Assembly: GCA_028551475.1 (NCBI GenBank)
Contig: CM052354.1
Span: forward strand, 31,209,258 to 31,273,257
DNA length: 64,000 bases
Direction of reading: 5' to 3'
DNA from: Casuarina equisetifolia
Taxonomy: Eukaryota; Streptophyta; Magnoliopsida; Fagales; Casuarinaceae
Of this stretch, positions 45,178-64,000 are shown piece by piece. Numbering within the stretch: the first letter of the stretch is position 1; the number at the start of each line of letters is the position of its first letter. The translations under genes and the position numbers were made by a program. Under the pieces are notes generated by a model. That model worked only from the letters and a program-made list of their open reading frames with translations. It ran no database searches and was not told the DNA's origin.

Positions 45178-48100
45178 CGAGTTGGTATGTGATATTATTA
45201 AAATAAACCTCAATAGTTAACAGATTATCCTCAGAAGTAAGAACATAAGTTTTGTGGTCATTTGGTCCTCGTTCTCACCAGAGCTTTCTTCGTCACGTCG
45301 CTTGGATGTGACTGAGCTATCACGTATGTTAATACTTTCCCTTTTGTTAAACAGGCCGACATCAAACAAATAATTTAAAGTAAACACAAACAAAATACAG
45401 GAAAGCCTGGAACGGACAGGGTGGAACGATCCTTTTATGGACTTCAAAAGACTTGCTGCACAATGGAAACAAGTTTTTTTAATACAAATTTGCTGCGTAC
45501 GAAACTTGAAGTAAATAAGACACTGGCTTGGGTCACGTCCCCATCCACTAACAAGCATTTATTGCTTATTTAAATGCAATGGCTATTGACTATCGAGCCA
45601 CTGGAGCTCACTTGGGCACTTGTAGATGTCCGGTCACAAGAGGACAATCGCATTACAGCTTCCCTAATGTTCATAATATAAGGATTCAAAGTCTCATTGC
45701 GGGATGCATTTAGCCACAAAGGAAAATAAAGTGGGTCTCCTAACTTAACTAATGGTTTACTGTTAGTATTGGTCCTTGTGTTGACGAAAGGTCCTCATGC
45801 CGAACTCCACTTGGCAGTATCCACAAACAGTTTCCTCCCAAGAAGGGCAGCTCATCACAACTCTATATTCGATCCATGCTTCATTTGCAACAATCCTGGT
45901 TCGTGGAGATGATTCTACGAGAAGACAATGAATTCCACAACAAGATGGAATAATTGTTTAGGAACCGATTCAGAGAAAAGATTGCTTGATGAACCCAATT
46001 TCTAGATAATTTTTGGATCGTGGAAACATGATACTTAAGAAGCCAATTAAAATAAAGATTATTTTGTTATATACACACCCAAACTCACAGGCCAGATGTC
46101 AAATTTAGGATTAATCAATAAATTTTAAATGAACATTATTTTCCGATGAGCAAAACACTTTTTCACAAATAATAGATTCTGAATGGCATTGATTTTCACT
46201 GGATCAAATGCTTATTAACAAATAACAGGTATCCCAAAGGATTCATACTCTCGAATGAATAAGTCCACTAAGATTTGTCACTTTGGAATCCGAATATAAA
46301 GGCAATATGTCATTGCTCCCGTCAGATCAGAACACTATGATAATATTCTTAGAATAAATCTTGATATTGATTTCATCTAAGTCAAGCGCTTGTTTAGTTC
46401 CATACACTAATTGATACGTTCTCCACACACATTTATACTACTACACAATTCCCGTAAAAATTAAATGCCTAGAATGAGTAACGCGGCTGAAGGTAACGCG
46501 TGAACCTCTCTTCAACGGTGAAGTTATCATCATTGACCCTTTCAAACTAATGGGGGCGGCCAAAAGTTGTGGGTGAGAAAGAAAAAGCAGATTTCATTCC
46601 TCATCCATAACTCATACAGACAAATCTTAGTGGAACGACAAAGTGTCCTTATTCTTGACATGTGTTTCTCTATATTCAAAAGGAAGGGAATGGTATGTAT
46701 CCCATATTTTAATATATTAACTTATTATATTTTTATAAATTAATTTTAAGAAAACAATGAATTTCTAACAAATACTTCCAAAAATGCAAACTCTTTAAAG
46801 TAATTTAATAACCAATATAAATACTTTAATGCAAACAATCATGTCTTGGGTCAGTACTTGACAAAAGAACTTTCGGATAAGTCATGAAAGAATCCAAATC
46901 TTCCACAACCCCTCATTAATGTCTGGGGCCCCAAATGGAGAGGTTTGCCCTCTTCTTTAGGACGAATCAAGCAAAGTTTCTAGGAAACAGCTTTGGGACA
47001 GAAAATTGAAACACCATATCCAATTCATCCAAGAAGAATATTGTTCAAATATCTGCAAAAGGGAAACACACGAAACCATAAAACCGAAAAGAAAAGAAAA
47101 ATCTTTTTAGCCATCTTTTATATCACTGTTCAATATCAATTCTTGCTTCTTCACTTAGATTGGATGATATAGTTTAGTAAGTGAGATTTTTCAATCATAC
47201 TAGTTCACTACTTCATTCATATTTAATTATTTTCATAAAGAGTTTTTGCGGAAGTCGGCACGGCGTGGGAAGTACGAAAGCGCCAGCTTTGACTGATGAA
47301 ATATAGGACACGTAAGAAACTAAATCAAACTCTCTACATCACATGTTTGGACTCTTTAATCATATATCATATTGTTAATGTAACTTTCAATTGATAAAAT
47401 GATCAAAAATTTTATTATAAACCAAGAATGTTTATATTAACTTAACTAATGATGTTATCGTTAGTATTGTTCCTTGTGTTGATGGAAGTTCCTTGAGCCC
47501 AACTCACTTTGGTGGTCTTTGGAGATAAATTCCTTTTAATGAGGGCAATGTACCACTATTCCATGTTCCATCCATGCTTCGTTTGCAACATTGGTGGTTG
47601 ATGGAAATGATTCTATGAGAATACACTAAAATTTCACAAGAAGGCAGAATAGTGGTTTATAAACTAATTCAGAGAAACAATTGCTTGAAGAACCCTGAGT
47701 TTTTGGATAATTTTGAGTTGCAGAAACATGATATTTTAGGAGCCAATTCAAATAAAGAGTATTCATGCTTTATTGTCATGTTAAAACGTAAGAATATTAG
47801 AAGCAAACAAATTTCAATAGTAAAGATTGCAATGTCACTCATCTCTCATATATGTAATATAATGATTAATACATGTTTTATAACAAATCTATAGTGGTCC
47901 AAAGGAAACTTTTGGACAGTTGAATCATAATTCCATAGAAGAAATGGGTAGTCCCTTCTAACTTCTCTCCATCGTTTGTGTTTTATGGTATTTTCTCATT
48001 ATTACAGCCGTTGTTGAAGTGCTGTTTATTTTATTATAGGCTCCACTATTCCTCGAAAACCAGTTCATAACAAGTGCTCTTTCTTCTGGACACGTTTGTG

Positions 48101-49275
48101 ACCCTTGATGTTATAATAGAGTGTGCATTTTGTTGCTTACTCTTAAGAATATAGATTTGGAGCATGGATAATATATTAATTTTATATGTTCATGTTTGGG
48201 AGTCTTAATTAAGAGATGAGTTCCACTATTTAATGTTTTAAGATTTTAAGTCAAATATGAGTTGTATTTTATAAAATTTAATATAGTTTTAGAGTTGGGA
48301 TCTCTCTTAGTATTTGTTTGAGTTTCACTTGGTTTAAACTAGTATATTGCCTACATAATATTACATCACATAATGGTATGTTGAACTGTGTAATATCATA
48401 ATAGTCCAATGGTTTGATTAACATGGTAAGAGAACTTATTAAGATGTGGTCAATCAGTCACACATTATTAAAGAAGATATTAAAGATTTTGATTATAAAG
48501 GAATGAGTTTCACCACTGAATATTTTAGGGTTTTAAGTTAAATATGGATTTTACCTTATAAAATTTAATACTTATAAGTAGAGCATGCATTTTATTGCTT
48601 ATATGTTTGTCAACAATCAAAATTAGCAATATGGAAAAAGAAATTATCAATTAAAAGTTTTCTCTATGATGTTTCTAAGTAGAGAACTAAAAAATTCTTT
48701 AAGAAGGCAATGTCATTAAACCATTACACTAATTATAGAGAAAGAGTGATTAAAACATATTTTTTTTAATAATTCTTTATTTATACAATTTGTATTCCAA
48801 ATTACATAAAACTCTAAATATTTCTTTTACATTGTATTTGTATTTGCTACACAACGTAGATTATTAGTCTAATAACATGATATTAGAATCCAAAACTTAT
48901 CTTTACAGTCACGATTAGAGAAGTGGCCAAAAGCATCAAGGTTGGCAAGATGTTGAAAATGAATAATTTTGAAAGTCTTACTAGTATCAAAGATAATTTG
49001 AAAGCTTTTATTCCTCAGCCTAAACTAGTACAAAAGAACTTGTATGCATCCCAAGTGGTAGAAAGCCAATATTACATACAAATCTTAGTAGGGACAGCAT
49101 CTCAAGTGGGATCAAGTGTCCTTATTCTTAATAACATACGAATACAACAAATACACTTCAACCATAACTCGAAGGCGACGGAAAGCTAAAGAGAAAATAG
49201 CAGAAGAATAAGAAGAAAAATACATAGAAAGATTCGCAAGTTCCGATGCACACGAAAGACATTCCCCGCTGGGCT
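45178..49275. repeat. Long spacer of duplicated non-coding blocks
   Basis: 45240-45620 matches 62500-62930. 45730-46060 and 47440-47770 are copies of the dispersed repeat at 30768. 46308-46324 is an as-1-like box (TGACGGGAGCAATGACA) without a gene. 46430-47230 is related to 50640-51430 and 56500-57730. 47240-47340 is another promoter relic. 47900-48230 and 48590-48900 are AT-rich upstream modules, and 48205-48570 matches 41830-42220. From 48920 on it is the 3' flank of the next gene. No protein-coding gene was found. Confidence 0.5.
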
Positions 49276-50310
<1,035 letters not shown>

Positions 50311-50339
50311 TTAGAAGATGCAGGGAAGCGTTGGGTAGC

Positions 50340-50510
50340 CTTAGCTTATAAAGGCATCGGTCGGTCCTTCTGGTCTCCACTCGATGTCATTGCTTCCATC
50401 AGGTGGTATTTGGAAGTTGGTATGGTAACATTGTCAAAATAAACCTCAATATTTAATCGATTGTCGCTTGGCAATATGAATACAAAGGCAATATGTCATT
50501 GCTTCCGTCA
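50340..50510 (-). promoter_or_regulatory. GST promoter with two as-1-like elements
   Basis: The TATA box CTTTATAAG is at about 50345-50353. The proximal box at 50385-50401 has lost its first half-site (TGATG). The distal one at 50494-50510 is TGACGGAAGCAATGACA. They are 109 bp apart. Confidence 0.66.
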
Positions 50511-53987
<3,477 letters not shown>

Positions 53988-55098
53988 TTTCACACAACTC
54001 AACAGAAGGTCGAAGCAAAGAAAGTGTGAGAGGATGCAGAAAAGCACTGAGCTGCCTCCGCTTGTAAAGGGTCCGAAGTCCGAAAGCTTGCGGTTTAGGA
54101 GTCAAGTCCGGCTGCGTCCGACCTAGTTCGACGTCATTTCTTCCAACAGATGGTGACAGGAAGTCGGCGCGGCATGGGAAATTCGAAAGCGCTAACTTTG
54201 AACCCTATTTTCCACATCTACACTGGTCAAAAAGATAAATTTGGGTAGTTGAATCATAATTCTTGTAGCTTGTCCCAGTTGTTTATCTTTTATGGCATTT
54301 CCTCATTACTTCAGTCGCCGTTGAAGTGCTCTTTCTTTTGTACGCATTTGTGGCCCTCGATGTTATCATAGAGTGTGCATTTTGTAGCTTACTGTTAGGA
54401 ATAAAAATTAGGAGTGTGGATAATATTATAATTTTATATGATGAAGTTTGCGAGTCTTGATCTTACAATTAGAGCACGCATTTTTTTGCTTTATGTTTGT
54501 CAACAATCAAATTAGGAATATGGTTAACAAATTAATTTTTTCAATTAAAATTTTTCTTTACGATCTCTAAATATGAGAACTAAAAATTCTTGAAGAATGT
54601 ATTGTGTCATTAAACCATGACACTAATTACAGAGAAAGACTCATTAAAAGAGAATTTAGTTAATGATTCTTCAATGTATAAAATCCTGCATTCCAAAATA
54701 CATAAAAGTCTTAATAATTCTCTATATTATATTTGAATTTGTTACATAATGTAGATTGTTATTCTAATGTCATATTAAAATTTAAGACTTATCTTTGGAG
54801 TCCATATTAGAGATATGACCAAAAGCTTTTATTCTTCCGCCTAAACTTGTACAGAAGAACTTGTTTATATCCCAAGTGCTAGAAAGCCAATACTACATAT
54901 AAATCTTAGTGGGGGAAGCATCCCAAGTGGTATCCAGTGTCCTTATTCTTGATTACATACGAAGACAAGACATGCTCTTCGCCATAACTCAAACGGCCAG
55001 GAAGAGCCAAAGAGGAAAGAAAAAAGCAGAAGAAGAAGAGAAAAAGCCATAGAAGTGTCTACAAGTTCGATGCACACAAATGATGCTTCACATGGGAT
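53988..55098. repeat. Promoter relic, upstream module and 3' flank
   Basis: 54050-54200 is the promoter of the exon fragment, with TGTTGGAAGAAATGACG at 54132-54148 (one half-site intact). 54200-54800 is the AT-rich upstream module. From about 54800 the 3' flank of the next GST gene begins. No gene is seen. Confidence 0.5.
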
Positions 55099-56366
<1,268 letters not shown>

Positions 56367-59300
56367 GATGGTAACGGTATGGTTATATTGTTAAATTAAA
56401 TCTCGATATTGGTTAAAAGTAAAAATTAATATAAATTAATATTCATGTTCTCCAACGTAATATAATGGTTAAACGTAAAAAAAAAAAAAAAAGAAATTTA
56501 GTTCCATCCACTTACTTATACGTTCTCTACACACACTTATAATACTAAATTCCCGTTGAAATTAAATGCCTAGAATGAATAATGAAATGCTAGAGTAAAG
56601 CGGTTGAAGATGACCGGTGAGCCTCTCTTCAATGGTGAAGTTAGCATCATTGACCCTTTCAAACTAATACTGGCGGCCAAAAGTTGCAAGTAGGAAAGAA
56701 AAGTTGGATTTCATTCCTCGGCCATAGCTCATGCGGCGGCGCTGGTGTACGTCCCAAGCTGTAGAGAACTAATAATACCACAAATCTTAGTGGACACGAC
56801 AAAGTGTCTTTAATCTCAGCGTGTGTTTCCTTGTATTGAAAGAGAAGGGACTGGTATTTATCCTATAGTACTAATATATTAAATTTTATATTAGATATTA
56901 TATACATTTTTAAATTAATTTTTTAAAAAGGACAAATTTCTAACAAATACTTTCAAAATGCAAACTCTTTAAAGTAATTTAATAGCTAATATAAATAATT
57001 TAATGCAATCAATCATGCCTTGGGTCAATACTCAAAAATAAAATTTTTGGAAAAGTCTTAAGGGATGTAATATTTTGAATATTTAAAATTGTCAAAAATA
57101 AGAGTTTTGTAATAACCATGCTCATTGTATCTTTTAAGATTGTATTATATCATATTTGGAGTAAAATAAATAAAAGAAGATTCAATAATAAAAATTTATA
57201 CAGTTCAACCATTATTATCAAAATCGAGAATAACATAAAAGGGAAAATGTCATCTACTAGAAAAGTTAAGCATATAAATTTTTATAAATTTTTACAAAAG
57301 TTTTAAAATTTACCAAATGCAGTATTTAAGCTTAAATGATTATATTATAAATATACAATTTATAATTCATTTATAGTGATATATAATTCTTGACATTTCA
57401 CAAACCAAAAAAAAAAAAATTCTTGAGGGAATCCAAATTTTCCCTAGCCCCTCATTAATGTTAGAGGCCTTAAATGGAAAGATTTGCCCTTTTCTTGGGG
57501 ACAAATCTAGCAAAGTTTCTAGGAAATAACATTAAGACATAGAAAATTGAAACACATGTTGAATTGATCCAAGTAGTATATTGTTCAAAAAATTTGCTAA
57601 AAAGAAAAGTACACGAAACTACAAAACCGCAAAATAAAAAAATAAAAAACTTTTTGGCCGTCTTTTATATCATTGTACAATATCAATTATTGCTTCTTCA
57701 TTTAGATTGGGTGATATAGTTTAGCTGTTTTTTATATCACTACCTCACTTATGCTTAGTTGTTTTTATATAAGATTAATTAAATTTAGATAATTATAGAC
57801 TACCATAAGATTAAGCATATATGCTACCCATTGTATTTCATGCTTAGTTTTTTATGTTTTATGTGTCAACTTCATGTTCAAGTGTTTTACCTTTATAAGA
57901 GGTAGATTCACATCTTGTCATTTGTACTTATTAGAGAGATAATTATTTTGTCCAACCATAATTTTTATTAATAAAACTTGAAAGGATATCAACTTTTTTT
58001 TTATTTTATAAAAAAGCCTAATTGGTAGGATTTAGCTTGCACATAAAATGGTAAATAATATCAAAGTAAAACTGTATAATTGCTACACATGTTTTTGCAC
58101 TTTAGTAGAGAATTTACTTCGTTGAGTTACATTCATGATCCTTTTGGCCTTTCAATACCATTATTTTAACGAATTTTAAAAATCCTAGTATTAGGACTCT
58201 TTCAAAGAAACAAAAAATTCATTCACTCCAATGTTATAGACAACTCATAAAGTTCAACTATATGTTAGTCATTTATTTTATTTTATTTTAATTGTTTCCA
58301 ATCAAGAAAACGACTAACAATATGCACGTGCATATAAAAAAAAGGTTAAGAGAAAAGCAACAGAAAAAATTTTATTTTTGAAAAAAAAAGGTTAATAAAG
58401 AGAAATATAAGAATAAAAAATGTAACTTCAACTACAGTGGCGGCGTAGGTGAGACTACAACAGCATCTTCATTTCATAAATAGGATCGGATACTGGAAAG
58501 GTTATCCCGACGGACGACTGCCCTTCTCATAACCTGCTCCATGATTTTATCATTCTATTCCAATACCTTTGTGACCTTCAAAACGCCGACAAAACAACAT
58601 CAAACGTGATACCTCATCAACATTATTGAAAGAAGAAGCTAATAAAAAAAGAATTGGAATTCAAAAGCAAATTACAAGAAACTTTAAATTATGCACAGGA
58701 TCTTAAGTCATGCAAAAGTCAAAAACGTAAGTCTTCATAGAAAACCAACTTGGTAACGATATTACTTTACAAGATGGTAAAAGTATTGAGGAACATACAA
58801 ATATTTCTATGAGATTTTGATAATAACTACCATAGGACAAGCGTCATAAATTTCAATAAACTACCTCCAAGGTAACGTTGAGCAATGTATGCAAACGAGA
58901 TTTTCATAGACTCTAAAGATTTATAGTGACAGAGTGTAAACATTTTGAGAAATAAAATAACACCTTACCCTCCATATCTTCCAAAAACATAAAGGGCCCA
59001 GTTACAATCTGCAACCCAAAAATAAATCTTGATTCAATACTTATATATAATTCCATTGAATAGTAATTTTAGAATTTAAATATGTTTCTTCAAGTGTTAG
59101 AGGTAATAATTATGGCTTCTCTTTTATGCATTACAAGCCCAACATAATTTTTTATTTCCTTCTATGGAAGGATTTTCAAATGTAACAAATTGCGTAATAG
59201 CTAGAACTTGTTATTCTAGTTGATTGGATGATAGATTAAAGGTTGATAGATAAATAATATTATCATTGAGTTGCACAAGAATCTTACTGAAATTATTATA

Positions 59301-60333
59301 CTTGATAAATCCAATGACTTCAAATTGATTAATTTTCCACAATAGATGGAATTTGGCCTATGAAAACATTATTTCACAAGTAGAGAACAAATAGTAATAT
59401 GATGTTCCCCAATTTCCCTTGGTACAAGACTATCAAAGTTATTGCAAGAAAAGTCAATGGAAGTATAACAATTCAAATCTCTATCATCATCCTCAATTCT
59501 ATACTACCAATTGCTAGTTGATAGTTACCCAACTCTATGAAATGATCCCTTCATTTTCTTGTTGGAGTTGGTGATTATACTGGAAAAAATGGAGCTTAGA
59601 TTTGGCCAAATCTTCATCATCATTGCTTTCCAGATAGAAAAGGCAATTTAACTAATGGCTTATTGTTGGTATTGTTCGTTGTGTTGACGAAAGGTCCTCA
59701 TCCCGAACTCCCCTTGGCAGTCTCCATAATCCATCCACGCTTCTGCAACGTTATTGGGTTGATGGAGATGATTCTATGAAAGGACGATGAAATTTCACGA
59801 GAAGATAGAACAAACGTTCTCTACACACATTTATTATACTACAAGTCCCGTAAAAATTAAATGCCTAAAATGAATTATGAAATGCTAATGAGTAAAGGTG
59901 CTGAAGGTGACCCGTGATCCCCTGCTCAACGGTGAAGATATCTTCATTGACCGGGCTATCTCTTTTCTCAATCCTTTACCCATTCAAAATTATAGTGGCG
60001 GCCAAAAAGTTGCAAGTAGGAAAGAAAATGTAGATTTACTTCCCCCGCCATAACTCCTAAAGCAGCGGTGGTGTACATCCCAAGTGGTAGAGAACCGATA
60101 ATATAAACAAATCTTAGTGGACACGACAAAGTGTTCATATTCTCGATAACTTTCAAATCTTAATGGACACGAAAAAGTGTCCTTATTCTTGATAACATAC
60201 GATACAAGACATGCTCTTCTGCCATAACTCAACGCCCAAGAAAAGCCAAAGATAAAATGGTAGATGAAGAAGAAGAAATAAAGACAGAAGTGTCCACAAG
60301 TTCGATGCACACAAATGACACTTCCACTCAGCT
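56367..60333. repeat. Second copy of the duplicated spacer
   Basis: About 56400-59960 aligns with 50511-53700, though with many small differences and a shorter (ATTTT)n run (about 58275-58290). About 57050-57410 is an AT-rich insertion lacking in the first copy. The second LRR relic lies at 59110-59630. From about 60000 the sequence is the 3' flank of the next gene. A local duplication near 60110-60190 repeats 'GGACACGA' with 'AAAGTGT'. Confidence 0.72.
59110..59630 (-). pseudogene. LRR receptor-like protein fragment, decayed (copy 2)
   Basis: This is the counterpart of 52870-53390 with the same order of LRR remnants and the same truncation. It shares frame breaks with the first copy and has its own extra changes. 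The fragment was therefore already truncated and dead when the spacer was duplicated. Confidence 0.68.
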
Positions 60334-62499
<2,166 letters not shown>

Positions 62500-62930
62500 A
62501 AATGAATGAATTAGAAAGTCTTACAGGTAGCAATGCTTGGGCTTTGAGTCTAGTGGCCATTTGGCTCTCGTTCTCACCAAAGTTTTTTTCGTCCCGCCAA
62601 ATAGATGTGACTCGGCTCTCACGTATGTCAACACTATCCCTTTTCTTAAACAAGCCCGACACTAAAAACATAATCTGCATTAGATACAAATATCTAGCTT
62701 GGATCATGTCCCTGCCCATAACAAACATTTGCTGCTTATTTAAATGCAATGGTGTTGGAAGAAGTCCCACATCGGGCACAAAGACAAAAAGAAAGCTGCA
62801 TATATAGGAAAAATAAACCCCCATTTGTGAACCGATTTTTAATTGTGGTGGGCCTCTCTCATATATAAAATTCAACAAATGGCTACTGCTGTTGAAGCCA
62901 CTTGTGCTTACTTGGGCAGCATGCGGAACT
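62500..62930. repeat. Duplicated non-coding block, paired with 45240-45620
   Basis: The two copies share 'CGTTCTCACCA' at the left and 'TGCTTATTTAAATGCAATGG' at the right. This copy is split by the short LTR at 62753-62877, and the other copy contains about 100 bp more in the middle. Confidence 0.65.
62753..62877 (+). mobile_element. 125-bp solo LTR of TRIM type
   Basis: The insert starts TGTTGGAAGAAGTCCCACAT and ends AAATTCAACA, flanked by identical AATGG at 62748-62752 and 62878-62882. The paired block at 45590 lacks it. The 'AGTCCCACATCGGG' start and the small size fit terminal-repeat retrotransposons in miniature. A 'CATATATAGG' TATA-like box lies inside. Confidence 0.82.
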
Positions 62931-64000
62931 CTTGCAAAAGAACCTGTGTACATCCAGAAGTTTTAGAAAGCCAAGATTATATACAAGTCTTAGTGGAGAC
63001 AACCTTATTATTGATAACATGCAATACAATACATTCTCTTCTGCCAAAACTCAAGCCAGTAAAATATAAGTAAAGGACTGACATACTCTTCCACAGTCAC
63101 ATGCTTATTGGGGCCTATAACATGCTTAAGTTTATGGGGATCTAAGTTAGAAATCATATTAGAATAAAATATGCCAAAAATGAATAACAAATTTAAGTCT
63201 TTTGATTCAGTTTAAAGCACGTGATAAATCATATTAAAGCCAATTCCACATCCCAAATTTAAATAAACCTAAACTAACCAATAGTTGTACTACTAACTGT
63301 GGAAAGGGATGGGAGCTTCTACAAATTCTCCTTTTGAGGCCCATAGTCTCCTTGAAGGTCTATCTCCCCTTTTTCTTTGGATGATAACCATTTAGTTTGA
63401 AGCAATTTTTTTTTCTTTCTTCTGTCCTTAAAATCCATGATTAGAGCACTTCATAAAACGCTAACATTTTTCCTTTTAGGTCCCATTTTCACTATGGACT
63501 GTGTTTCAATTTTACCCACCCCGTTATCATTGGGCCTTCTATTAGAAAACGACATATACGGAACTTTTTTTTTTTTTTTTTGCTGCTAATTGCACTCATA
63601 AGCTGTAAAACATCCAACACCGCATTAAAACTTTGATTAAACACACTATTTCCTACATCTCCCAGGAGAATGAAAGGAAACCTGTTTGCTGGGTATCTAA
63701 GGGGAGAACAAATATGGTATCATCAAGGTCATCTTCTTCCCCAGATTGAGCTTTAACTTCAAAGCGAAAGCTAGGTTTTGCTCCTCCCATGCTCGTCAAT
63801 TTTTTTTTTTTTTTGTGGGGCGGGGGGGTGCCGGCGCGAGGGGTGGGGGGGGGGGGGGGGGGGGGGGGGGGTTTGGCGCTTGTTTTCCACTTTCCCAGCG
63901 CTAGTGACTACACTTCATGTGGGAAATCTGAGTTTAAAGAGCTCCATATGACTCTTTCAGGCCAACTAGAAACTCAGTTAGCTTCCTTGTTACTATAAAT
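62931..64000. other. Right end of the window, repeat relics and homopolymers
   Basis: No gene is seen. 62930-63080 resembles the 3' flank of GST genes (compare 43085-43210), but no exon follows before the block ends. 63400-63800 pairs with 30340-30730. A poly(T) run lies at 63566-63582. About 63815-63872 holds an extreme G run in a GC-rich patch, unlike anything else in the window. Confidence 0.4.

Noticed and set aside
63789..63998. Gly-rich open frame
   Set aside because: It is created by the G homopolymer.

Overview
This is nuclear DNA from a flowering plant, probably a woody eudicot. It is AT-rich, has GT-AG introns, carries remnants of plant LTR retrotransposons, LINEs and SINEs, and holds a tandem array of tau-class glutathione S-transferase (GST) genes. 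No bacterial operon structure, CRISPR array, rRNA gene or tRNA gene is visible. The species cannot be named from the sequence alone.

The GST array fills almost the whole window and lies entirely on the minus strand. I count ten apparently intact two-exon genes: 514-1502, 11648-12616, 19588-20588, 24730-25740, 27527-28376, 34052-35053, 43322-44354, 49276-50271, 55099-56132 and 60334-61376. Each has a 105-codon first exon (thioredoxin-like glutathione-binding domain with Ser13), one phase-0 intron of 190-383 bp and a 114- or 116-codon second exon (helical substrate domain), giving 219 or 221 aa. They fall into three sequence groups: A (514, 11648, 60334), B (19588, 24730, 27527) and C (34052, 43322, 55099, with 49276 as a divergent member). 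Six GST pseudogenes or fragments lie between them (13650, 16240, 18063, 26866, 37870 and 53751), together with promoter-only and intron-only relics.

The one unrelated intact gene is on the plus strand at 6016-9448. It has 12 exons encoding a 351-aa WDR55-type WD40 protein. A probable 1.78-kb solo LTR ends about 220 bp before its start codon.

The main regulatory signal is a 17-bp box, TGACGGAAGCAATGACG in gene orientation, and close variants. It has the layout of the plant as-1/ocs element (two TGACG half-sites with 7 bases between them), to which TGA-type bZIP factors bind in stress- and xenobiotic-induced GST promoters. About 24 copies are spread over the window. One copy sits about 30-75 bp upstream of the TATA box of each intact gene, although it is badly degraded at 43322-44354. 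Several promoters have a second copy about 100-110 bp further upstream.

Mobile elements have shaped the array. There are solo LTRs at 4017, 38196, 44491 and 62753, a near-complete small LTR retrotransposon splitting a GST pseudogene at 39031-41025, a 5'-truncated LINE at 22795-23873, SINEs at 17377 and about 42781, and a Copia gag-pol relic near 31.7-32.1 kb. A spacer of about 3.4 kb carrying a decayed LRR receptor-like-protein fragment is present twice (about 50.5-53.7 and 56.4-59.9 kb).
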